From the NCBI GenBank assembly GCA_021821225.1, contig JAKACR010000178.1:1-6037 (forward strand): a stretch of 6,037 nucleotides of DNA. The letters run 5' to 3'. The notes under the pieces are model-generated. The model was not told where the DNA came from and ran no database searches. It worked only from the letters and a program-made list of their open reading frames with translations. Of the stretch, positions 1-5,014 are shown in pieces; positions within the stretch are counted from its first letter, which is position 1; every line of letters starts with the position of its first letter. This DNA comes from Bacillota bacterium (GTDB lineage Bacteria > Bacillota > Bacilli > Alicyclobacillales > SLC66). A program made the translations under genes and the position numbers.

Positions 1-466
1 TTCCGGGACGATCATGGACAATATCCGCTACGGGAGACCGGATGCGACCGATGAAGATGTGGTGGAGGCGGCGCGCGCGGTTTATGCGGACGATTTCATC
101 AGCCGGCTGGAGAACGGCTATCAGACTGAGGTGCGCGAGCGCGGCAGCCGGCTGTCGATGGGACAGCGGCAACTGATTTCATTTGCCCGCGCCATCCTGG
201 CCGATCCGGGGATCCTGATTCTCGACGAGGCGACGGCGAGCATCGACACGCATACCGAGCATTTGATCCAAAAAGGCTTGCGGCGGCTGCTCGCGGGTCG
301 CACGTCGTTCGTGGTGGCGCACAGGCTGTCCACGATCCGGGAGGCGGACATGATCCTTGTTTTCCAGAACGGCCGCATCGTCGAGCGGGGGACGCACGGG
401 GATCTCCTGCGCGAAGACGGATACTACCGGCACCTGGTTGAGGCGCAGTACCGGTTTCTGGCGTAG
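1..466 (+). CDS. ABC exporter, C-terminal nucleotide-binding domain (partial, 5' end missing)
   Basis: This is the end of an ATP-binding exporter subunit of the fused membrane-plus-ATPase (ABCB/MsbA/BmrA-like) type. The frame is open from base 2, and the first residues read SGTIMDNIRYG, a typical stretch after the Q-loop, so the ATG at 14 is internal and not the start. Seen in order: the ABC signature as LSMGQRQ (nt 152-172), Walker B ILILDE with the catalytic Glu (nt 212-229), a D-loop ASID, the H-loop His in VVAHRLST (nt 320-322), and the usual C-terminal tail ending in EAQYRFLA. Walker A and the six membrane helices would lie upstream. The signature has Met where the textbook motif has Gly (LSGGQ); LSxGQRQ variants are common in YfiC/YheH-like exporters. 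Substrate cannot be told. Its stop lies 11 bp from the stop of the convergent mtnD. Confidence 0.93.
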   Translation, partial: SGTIMDNIRYGRPDATDEDVVEAARAVYADDFISRLENGYQTEVRERGSRLSMGQRQLISFARAILADPGILILDEATASIDTHTEHLIQKGLRRLLAGRTSFVVAHRLSTIREADMILVFQNGRIVERGTHGDLLREDGYYRHLVEAQYRFLA

Positions 467-495
467 GACCCCCTTTGTCATGTCTCCTCGGGGTC
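466..495. other. small hairpin between convergent stop codons
   Basis: GACCCC (467-472) can pair with GGGGTC (490-495) across a 17-nt loop that contains the mtnD stop codon. It sits where the ABC exporter and mtnD converge, so it could act as a weak bidirectional transcription end. Neither strand has a T-run after the stem, so it is not a canonical intrinsic terminator. Confidence 0.25.
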
Positions 496-1026
496 TATGA
501 ACGGGTGTACGATCGATCCGGCGGGATCGGTGAACAGACGTACGGAGGCGATCTGTCCGGCGTCTGTGAGCGAGAGTGAGTGCGGATGATTTTCCGGGAT
601 GGAAATGACATCGCCGGGTTCCAATGTGACGTCGAAGTAACCGGCATCACCCCTGTTCCTGATGGCAAAGACACCTTCGCCCGCGATGATGGCGCGCACC
701 TCGTCCCTGGTGTGGGTGTGGATCTGCTCAAAGTCGCGAGACAACGGTTCCAGACCGGATGTTGAATCGGACAGCGCGACAACATCCCAGACGATGTCCC
801 ATTTGACGTACCCGCGGGTGGCCGCGAGACGGCCTGTCTGCGTCTTCAACGCGTCCAGCACGAACGACCGCTCCTCTTCACTGAGGATGCAGCGGTCGCG
901 CAGTGTGGCGGGTATCATGGCGAGGTTCCACTGTTCATAGAAAATGCCGTTGTCTGCGAGAAAGGTCTGAATTTCGGCCGGATTCGCGAGTGTTTCGCCT
1001 GAGTTGCGCAGATGAAGGGCAGTCAT
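478..1026 (-). CDS. mtnD: acireductone dioxygenase (methionine salvage)
   Basis: A 182-residue cupin matching the acireductone dioxygenase family in length and motifs. The family oxidises 1,2-dihydroxy-3-keto-5-methylthiopentene. With Fe(II) the products are formate and the keto acid precursor of methionine; with Ni(II) they are methylthiopropionate, formate and CO. The metal-ligand motif HxHxxxE is present as HTHTRDE (His103, His105, Glu109), and the fourth ligand is probably His149 in ENHPHSL (His147 is the alternative). The N-terminal part has the family-typical DNGIFYEQW and the central GYVKWDIV. The start chosen is the ATG at 1026. A GTG four codons upstream touches the GAAGG ribosome binding site directly, whereas this ATG lies about 11 nt from it. 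No other mtn gene is in the window. It lies about 100 nt behind the DUF1450 gene on the same strand and may be co-transcribed. A pair of interleaved inverted repeats precedes the ribosome binding site. Confidence 0.93.
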   Translation of the reverse strand: MTALHLRNSGETLANPAEIQTFLADNGIFYEQWNLAMIPATLRDRCILSEEERSFVLDALKTQTGRLAATRGYVKWDIVWDVVALSDSTSGLEPLSRDFEQIHTHTRDEVRAIIAGEGVFAIRNRGDAGYFDVTLEPGDVISIPENHPHSLSLTDAGQIASVRLFTDPAGSIVHPFIDPEET

Positions 1027-1050
1027 GGAATCAAACACCTTCTTTCTGTT

Positions 1051-1083
1051 GTTGAAGTTCCCCCTTGATCTTCAACCAAGGGG
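1051..1083 (-). promoter_or_regulatory. interleaved inverted repeats in the mtnD leader
   Basis: Read in the mtnD direction, four 7-nt segments follow each other almost without gaps: CCCCTTG (1083-1077), GTTGAAG (1076-1070), CAAGGGG (1067-1061) and CTTCAAC (1057-1051). The first pairs perfectly with the third and the second with the fourth. The two stems interleave, so either they exclude one another or they form a strained pseudoknot, because the linker between the first two segments is zero nt. The AAGAAGG ribosome binding site follows within about 10 nt of the last arm. This is seen directly; a regulatory role is inference. No T-run follows either stem, so it is not a plain terminator. Confidence 0.45.
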
Positions 1084-1125
1084 ATAAGGGATCAGATTGC
1101 CTGCCGACATTTGGTTTATCCCATG

Positions 1126-1347
1126 TCACCACGGGACGACTTCGTCTTGTTTGCGGCGGATGATCGCGTCAAGCAGTTCCCGGGCGGATTCGGCTTCGAG
1201 CATTTCCCCGTCCACAAAGGCGTATGCGCGGCGCACGCATACGGCGCAGCGGTCAAGGCAGGAATACGTCACGACATCAATGGACTTTTGTTCCAGCTCA
1301 GTGGTGTGCAATGCCATTTCATTGGATTGACAAATCTCCACAATCAT
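1126..1347 (-). CDS. DUF1450 / YuzB-like small Cys-motif protein
   Basis: A 73-residue protein that looks like the DUF1450 family (B. subtilis YuzB is a 78-residue member). Seen: an N-terminal IVEICQSN strand, then CLDRCAVCVRRAYAFVDG, which carries the family CxxxCxxC cluster in a thioredoxin/ferredoxin-like fold, and an acidic C-terminal helix. The cluster could bind a metal or Fe-S centre, but the family function is not established. Two in-frame ATGs occur: 1356 and 1347. The AGGA ribosome binding site abuts the first with zero spacing and lies 9 nt from the second, so 1347 is preferred. It precedes mtnD on the same strand. Upstream lies the repeat-rich divergent intergenic region. Confidence 0.8.
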   Translation of the reverse strand: MIVEICQSNEMALHTTELEQKSIDVVTYSCLDRCAVCVRRAYAFVDGEMLEAESARELLDAIIRRKQDEVVPW

Positions 1348-1392
1348 GAATATCATTCCTATACTGGAGATTCTGGATTTATTGCTGTCATA

Positions 1393-1435
1393 CCCTCTGC
1401 TTCTGCTCAGATACCGCTATCTTGAAAATGAGGGT
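1393..1435. repeat. hairpin repeat, copy 1
   Basis: An inner stem GATA (1410-1413) / TATC (1418-1421) closes a CCGC loop. An outer stem ACCCTC (1392-1397) / GAGGGT (1430-1435) encloses it, with unpaired stretches on both sides. The same inner hairpin recurs 63 nt downstream with one base pair exchanged, which supports a conserved structure rather than a chance match. Confidence 0.45.
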
Positions 1436-1444
1436 CAGGTGCTA

Positions 1445-1513
1445 GCCGCCAATATCCCTTTGCTCCTGCTCGGACACCGCTGTCGCTAAACTCGCGACGA
1501 GCAAAGGGGCGGC
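1445..1513. repeat. hairpin repeat, copy 2, with long imperfect inverted repeat
   Basis: CCCTTTGCTC (1456-1465) pairs perfectly with GAGCAAAGGG (1499-1508). After a 6-nt bulge the stem continues as GCCGC (1445-1449) with GCGGC (1509-1513), giving 15 bp in total. Further out, GGGTC (1432-1436) could pair with GACCC (1517-1521). Inside are two competing small hairpins: GACA (1473-1476) / TGTC (1481-1484) around CCGC, and GTCGC (1482-1486) / GCGAC (1494-1498). No T-run follows on either strand, so this is not an intrinsic terminator. Confidence 0.55.
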
Positions 1514-1895
1514 GCCGACCCAGCCAACCTGCTTATAGCGTTGGACTCGCGGCGAGCAAAGAGGATGACGACGCCCCAGCCAACCTTGCCGATGGCGCAA
1601 AAGTCGGCGGGCATGGGCAGGGCGGCCAATCCAACAAATTTTCATCCTGCCGATGGTGGCGCGCCAGCGCCGTGGGGGTCTATCTTGAAAACGCGATTCC
1701 GCTGCCAGCGAATCTTCATCCTACCGCGGATGGCGAGCCGACGTGGGCTATCGTGAAATAATACCACTGGGACTGGCGGATTTGCAAAACGGGAGTATAT
1801 ATTTTCCGGTAGTTTCTGTATAGTTATGGGGAGGCTTATCACATGTCCCCACGGAGTCCAGGGGAGTCAAGAAGCGTCAGAGAGGAGAAACGCGA

Positions 1896-3890
1896 TTGGC
1901 ACGCGAACGCTTCGTGGCAGAGGACTTTTTTCGTTTATCGTGGCTGGGCGCGCCCTTTTTCACGCCGGATGCGCGGCGTATTGTATACACTGTCCGAAAG
2001 ATCGAGGCCGGGGAACGGTATAGAACCCAAATAATGGTTATAGATCTTGAGACAGAAGTGTCGCGTACATACACCAACACCCTGTTTGACGAGCGCATCG
2101 CCTGTGTGACGGACGAACACATCGTGCTGCTGTCCGACCGCGCGGGGCCTGAACGGCAAGTGTTCCTGCTGCCGCTGCACGGCGGCGAGATGCGCCAGTT
2201 GACGCGTGTCCGGGGCGGTGTGGAGTCAGTCTGGATCGATCCGCGCGAACAGTATGGCGCCGTGCTCGTGCATGTGTACCCCGGGGCGCACGTGCAGCCG
2301 GACGACGCTGCTGCCAAGCGGCGGGAAGAATCCGCGCGCTCCTATGTGGTTCCGTGTTTTCACTATCGAACTCCGGAGCGTCCGGGACTGTGGGACGGGA
2401 CGTTCAAACAACTGGGTCTGGTCGACATGCACACGGGGGATGTGCGCATCATCACGGACGGCACGCACAATGTCGATACATTCACTTTTTCTCCCTGCGG
2501 CAACCGTCTGGCCGTGACGTCCAAACGGGACGACGATGAATTTGCGGATACGAGCGACGTGTATCTGCTCGATCTTCCGACAGGCAATATACGCAAGCTC
2601 AGCAAGGGCAACCTGTCGGTCAGGGAACCGAGATTTTCCGCAGATGGCACGATGGTGGCCTGTTATGGCCACGATCTGTCCTGCGCCGGCGCGACGCATG
2701 AGAACATTTACGTGATGACGATCGACGGATCCTCCTGCCGCCCGATCGTTCCCGCGCATTTCACGTTTGGCGTGGGCGACCGTTCCACGCACGACATGCG
2801 GGCCCCAGAACGCATGCCGGGGCCGATCTTCACCGCGGAAGGGGACGGCGTGCTCGCTCCCTATTCGGCGATGGGCGCCGTCTCGATCGCGCAATTCCAA
2901 CTGTCGACGCTAGTCCGATCTGTCGCGTCGGGTGAGCGACAGATCTCCAGTTACGATTTTCATCCGGCGTCCGGGCTGCTCACGTTTGTCATGAGCGATT
3001 CGACCGCGACGGACGACCTGTACATCATGCGGATCAACAGCGCGTTGGAAAAGAAATTAACGGACGTGAATCCCTGGGTGCGAGAGAAGGCGCTCGCCGT
3101 TCCGGTCACCTATATGCTCAAGGGATATGACGGGATTGACCTGCAGGGCTGGTGCATGATGCCGCCGGAAGAAGCGGCGGCTCCAGACAGGGTCCCCGTC
3201 ATCGCGGTTGTGCCGGGGAGGGCGCACGGGATGATCGGTCACGTCTTTTCCTTCGTCATGCAGTTGCTGGCGTCCGCCGGATTTGCGATCGTGTACGGCA
3301 ATCCGCGGGGGTACGGCGGATACAGTCAGAAGTTCACGGATGCCAACCGGGGGGACTGTGGCGGCACGGACGGTCGCGATGTGCTCGCGATCATCGATTC
3401 GACGCTCTCCATGTACCCGTCGCTCGATCCTGACCGGATGGGCATCATGGGCGAGTCTTACGGCGGATTTCTGACCAATTGGATCGCAACGCACACAGAC
3501 CGCTTCAAGGCGGCCGTGGCGCAGGGAGCCGTTTCGAACTGGACCAGTTTTCTCGGGACGAGTGTCGACGGATACCGTTTTGTGGAATCGGAGTTCAAAT
3601 GGGTGCCGAAAGTCGACTCCTGGAATGACGGCGATGCATTGTGGGACCGGTCACCCGTGAAGTACGCGTCGGGCGTCGTGACGCCGCTTTTGCTCATGCA
3701 CGGCGAACAGGACAGGTACGTTCCCATCGAGCAGGCGGAGCAGATGTACGCGGCTCTGCGACGAACGGGGAAAACGGCGGAATTTGTGCGTTTCCCGCAT
3801 TCCGGCCACGATTTCGGATGCGCCGGGCCGCCGTCCTTGCGCCATGAGCGCCACCTGCACCTGCTGAACTGGTTCCGGCGGCACATCTGA
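1896..3890 (+). CDS. S9 family peptidase (prolyl oligopeptidase / acylaminoacyl-peptidase type, YuxL-like)
   Basis: A 664-residue serine peptidase of family S9, close in length to B. subtilis YuxL (about 657). Such enzymes hydrolyse short peptides reaching the active site past a beta-propeller. The N-terminal part, to about residue 390, has propeller-type repeats such as FFTPDARRIVYTV and FSPCGNRLAVTS. The alpha/beta-hydrolase domain starts near residue 400. The triad is complete: Ser521 in GESYGG, Asp606 in HGEQDRYVP and His638 in FPHSGHDF. NPRGYGGYSQKF and the following GDCGGTDGRD are also typical of S9. No signal peptide or membrane segment is seen, so it should be cytoplasmic. The start is TTG at 1896, fixed by AGGAG at 1883-1887 with 8 nt spacing; no better ATG lies near. 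It is divergent from the DUF1450 gene and followed by an independently promoted ABC unit. Exact substrate preference cannot be read from the sequence. Confidence 0.95.
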   Translation: MARERFVAEDFFRLSWLGAPFFTPDARRIVYTVRKIEAGERYRTQIMVIDLETEVSRTYTNTLFDERIACVTDEHIVLLSDRAGPERQVFLLPLHGGEMRQLTRVRGGVESVWIDPREQYGAVLVHVYPGAHVQPDDAAAKRREESARSYVVPCFHYRTPERPGLWDGTFKQLGLVDMHTGDVRIITDGTHNVDTFTFSPCGNRLAVTSKRDDDEFADTSDVYLLDLPTGNIRKLSKGNLSVREPRFSADGTMVACYGHDLSCAGATHENIYVMTIDGSSCRPIVPAHFTFGVGDRSTHDMRAPERMPGPIFTAEGDGVLAPYSAMGAVSIAQFQLSTLVRSVASGERQISSYDFHPASGLLTFVMSDSTATDDLYIMRINSALEKKLTDVNPWVREKALAVPVTYMLKGYDGIDLQGWCMMPPEEAAAPDRVPVIAVVPGRAHGMIGHVFSFVMQLLASAGFAIVYGNPRGYGGYSQKFTDANRGDCGGTDGRDVLAIIDSTLSMYPSLDPDRMGIMGESYGGFLTNWIATHTDRFKAAVAQGAVSNWTSFLGTSVDGYRFVESEFKWVPKVDSWNDGDALWDRSPVKYASGVVTPLLLMHGEQDRYVPIEQAEQMYAALRRTGKTAEFVRFPHSGHDFGCAGPPSLRHERHLHLLNWFRRHI

Positions 3891-3963
3891 TCGCACGCCG
3901 AAAGCCGGCGCCAACCGGATGGGCGCAGTGCGCGGAGATCGTCGGATGCGGGTATGCAGGCGG

Positions 3964-3985
3964 CAATTTGTGATTGTGCAAATTG
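3964..3985. promoter_or_regulatory. inverted repeat overlapping the -35, possible operator
   Basis: CAATTTG (3964-3970) and CAAATTG (3979-3985) form a perfect 7-bp inverted repeat with an 8-bp spacer. The right part overlaps the predicted -35 of the ABC unit. ATTGTGC also occurs twice in direct orientation (3973-3979 and 3982-3988). The placement fits a repressor operator, but no regulator gene is in the window. Confidence 0.35.
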
Positions 3986-4002
3986 TGCGGGACTGCTATC
4001 AT
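3974..4002 (+). promoter_or_regulatory. extended -10 promoter of the leader-ABC-2 unit
   Basis: The -10 is TATCAT (3997-4002), five of six matches to TATAAT, preceded by TG one base upstream (3994-3995), which makes an extended -10. Seventeen bp upstream lies TTGTGC (3974-3979) as a weak -35. Transcription would start near 4009, leaving about 25 nt of leader before the leader peptide start. The S9 gene upstream has no clear terminator, so readthrough from it is also possible. Confidence 0.65.
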
Positions 4003-4034
4003 GAGAGACAGATTTGAAAAGGGAGGTGGTCAGC

Positions 4035-4118
4035 ATGCCGATTCTGCGCAGCGTTTTGCCGGCTGGCGTGCTTTGGCTGCTTCCTTGCGGAAGGGCCGGG
4101 TGTTCACCGCCTGAGTGA
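4035..4118 (+). CDS. 27-residue leader peptide of the ABC-2 transporter unit
   Basis: An ATG at 4035 follows a strong ribosome binding site, GGAGG at 4022-4026, with 8 nt spacing. It opens a 27-codon ORF ending at TGA 4116-4118. The peptide begins MPILRSVL, has Trp14 in a hydrophobic VLWLLP stretch, two Cys (18 and 23), and ends in SPPE. The stop lies 15 nt before the terminator stem at 4134. A well-placed ribosome binding site on an ORF this short, between a promoter and a terminator ahead of an ABC transporter, is the classical layout of an attenuator leader peptide; BmrB ahead of bmrCD in B. subtilis is a known analogue. I do not recognise the sequence itself, and its role is inferred from position. 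A Pro-Pro-Glu end is a motif type that can slow ribosomes. Confidence 0.6.
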   Translation: MPILRSVLPAGVLWLLPCGRAGCSPPE

Positions 4119-4133
4119 ATGGGCCCGGTATCC

Positions 4134-4176
4134 GGCGGTCGCAGCATCCTATGCTGCGACCGCCTGTTTTTGTTTT
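4134..4176 (+). terminator. perfect intrinsic terminator, probable attenuator
   Basis: A perfect 14-bp stem (4134-4147 with 4151-4164) with a 3-nt loop CCT is followed by TGTTTTTGTTTT. It lies between the leader peptide and the ribosome binding site of the ABC ATPase, within the predicted transcript of that operon, so it would block expression of the transporter unless bypassed. ACCGCC at 4106-4111, the last codons of the leader ORF, can pair with the first six bases of the stem, GGCGGT (4134-4139), giving a possible antiterminator. It could alternatively serve only to end readthrough transcription from the S9 gene. Confidence 0.9.
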
Positions 4177-4195
4177 GAGGAGGGGAGTTGTCCGG

Positions 4196-5014
4196 ATGAT
4201 TGCGCAGGTCACGATGGAAGACGCGGTGCCAGCGATCGAGGTGAACGGCGTCCACAAACGGTTTGCGGGAGGTCGGAAAAACGGCCGCCGCAAGTCGTTT
4301 GTCGCGGTGGACGGCGTCAGTTTTCGCGTGGAGCAGGGCGAGGTGTTCGGATTGCTCGGGGCGAACGGGAGCGGCAAATCGACGCTGATCCGGCTGATCT
4401 CCACTCTCCTGTATCCGGACGAAGGGTCCGTATCCGTGTTCGGTCACGATGTGGTCCGGGAACGGCGGACAGCGCGCCGTTTGTTGAACCGGGTCAGCGT
4501 CGAGGCGTCGTTCTTCAAAAAGCTTTCCGCGATCGAAAATTTGCTGTACGCGGGAAGGTTGTACAATCTCTCCGGCCGGGAAACGCGCGAGCGCGTGTTT
4601 TCCCTGCTCACGCAACTCGGGTTCTCTCAGGCGAAGATCCGTTCACCTTTGGAGCAACTGTCCCGCGGCATGCAGCAGAAGGTGGCGATCGCCCGTGCGC
4701 TCATGACGAATCCAAAGCTGCTGTTGCTCGATGAACCGACGACAGGCCTGGATCCGCGATCAAAGCGCGACGTGCAGGAACTCGTCGCCAGGCTGCACGC
4801 AGAGCACGGAGTGACGTGTGTGCTGACCACGCACGACATGGATGAGGCGGAACGGTTGTGCGACCGCATCTCGATCATTGATCGCGGCCGCATCGTGGCT
4901 TTGGGTACGGCGGCAGAGTTGAAGGCGTCTGTCGGGGAGGCGGCCGAGACGATGGAAGACGTGTTTTTCGCGCTGGTGGGTCGCACCTGGGGAGATGAAG
5001 ACGATGATGAATGA
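4196..5014 (+). CDS. ABC-2 type transporter ATP-binding protein (DrrA-like)
   Basis: A 272-residue stand-alone ABC ATPase that should power the permease encoded next. Seen: Walker A GANGSGKST (residues 55-63), signature LSRGMQQK (155-162), Walker B LLLLDEP (175-181, catalytic Glu180), D-loop GLDPRSK, and H-loop His213 in LTTHDMDEAE. The position of the usual Q-loop glutamine is Glu103 in RVSVEASFFKKLSAIENL. The protein ends in an acidic tail, GDEDDDE. The start chosen is ATG 4196, about 10-12 nt after the GAGGAGGGG ribosome binding site at 4177-4185. In-frame codons further upstream fall within the terminator stem. Its end overlaps the start of the permease gene, indicating translational coupling. 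DrrA-like subunits usually serve drug or lipid export, but the substrate here is unknown. Expression probably depends on the upstream leader and terminator. Confidence 0.95.
   Translation: MIAQVTMEDAVPAIEVNGVHKRFAGGRKNGRRKSFVAVDGVSFRVEQGEVFGLLGANGSGKSTLIRLISTLLYPDEGSVSVFGHDVVRERRTARRLLNRVSVEASFFKKLSAIENLLYAGRLYNLSGRETRERVFSLLTQLGFSQAKIRSPLEQLSRGMQQKVAIARALMTNPKLLLLDEPTTGLDPRSKRDVQELVARLHAEHGVTCVLTTHDMDEAERLCDRISIIDRGRIVALGTAAELKASVGEAAETMEDVFFALVGRTWGDEDDDE

Larger units (their letters stand above)
1392..1760. repeat. cluster of diverged direct and inverted repeats
   Basis: Four repeat modules are visible. Module A: 1393-1421 and 1456-1484, 24 of 29 identical. Module B: 1490-1509 and 1545-1564, 18 of 20 identical, each followed by the same 12-mer CCCAGCCAACCT at 1519-1530 and 1575-1586. 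Module C: 1631-1648 and 1705-1722, 15 of 18 identical, each followed by a related CCG/GATGG segment. Module D: CTATCTTGAAAA at 1418-1429 and 1680-1691, with a variant CTATCGTGAAAT at 1748-1759. C and D recur together, joined by CGTGGG, making a unit of about 60 bp repeated 74 bp apart. It looks like a decayed array of a dispersed noncoding repeat. I cannot tell whether it is mobile, and no transposase is present. Confidence 0.7.
1348..1895. other. divergent intergenic region, no convincing gene
   Basis: This 548-bp gap separates the minus-strand DUF1450 gene from the plus-strand S9 peptidase. Short ORFs on both strands lack good ribosome binding sites, and their translations reflect the DNA repeats, so I do not call them genes. 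From about 1392 to 1760 it is filled with diverged repeats (listed separately). From 1778 to 1895 it becomes AT-richer (TTTGCAAAA at 1781-1789, TATATATTTT at 1796-1805, TATAGT at 1819-1824) and probably holds the S9 peptidase promoter. TATAGT is a reasonable -10, but I see no good -35 at 17 nt, so no promoter is called. Confidence 0.7.

Noticed and set aside
1027..1125. SAM (S-box) riboswitch ahead of mtnD
   Set aside because: The gap is under 100 nt and lacks the four-helix S-box pattern and a terminator. Only the two short interleaved stems are present.
1111..1425. Plus-strand ORF of 104 codons
   Set aside because: It overlaps the DUF1450 gene on the opposite strand, which matches a known family, and has no convincing ribosome binding site.
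1490..1586. CRISPR-like direct repeats
   Set aside because: Only two copies per module, 55-74 bp apart, with unequal spacing and diverged sequence. There are no uniform spacers and no cas genes.
1442..1842. Two minus-strand ORFs overlapping by ATGA at 1642-1645 in the repeat region
   Set aside because: The ATGA overlap looks like translational coupling, but neither start has a good ribosome binding site. The peptides mirror the underlying DNA repeats (MKIRW and MKICW come from module C), so they are best read as noncoding.
2226..2900. Minus-strand open frame of 224 codons
   Set aside because: It is antisense to the beta-propeller part of the S9 peptidase, which has clear family motifs. The antisense product is His/Arg-rich and resembles nothing known.
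4115..4195. Extended N-terminus of the ABC ATPase starting at GTG 4115
   Set aside because: Those codons run through the leader stop region and the perfect terminator stem and have no ribosome binding site. ATG 4196 is preceded by GAGGAGGGG and begins just before the conserved ABC domain.
3458..4615. Long minus-strand open frame of 385 codons
   Set aside because: It lies opposite the conserved 3' end of the S9 peptidase, the promoter, the terminator and the ABC ATPase. Its translation shows no recognisable domain and is rich in Arg/Pro/Ser, as expected of a GC-rich antisense shadow.
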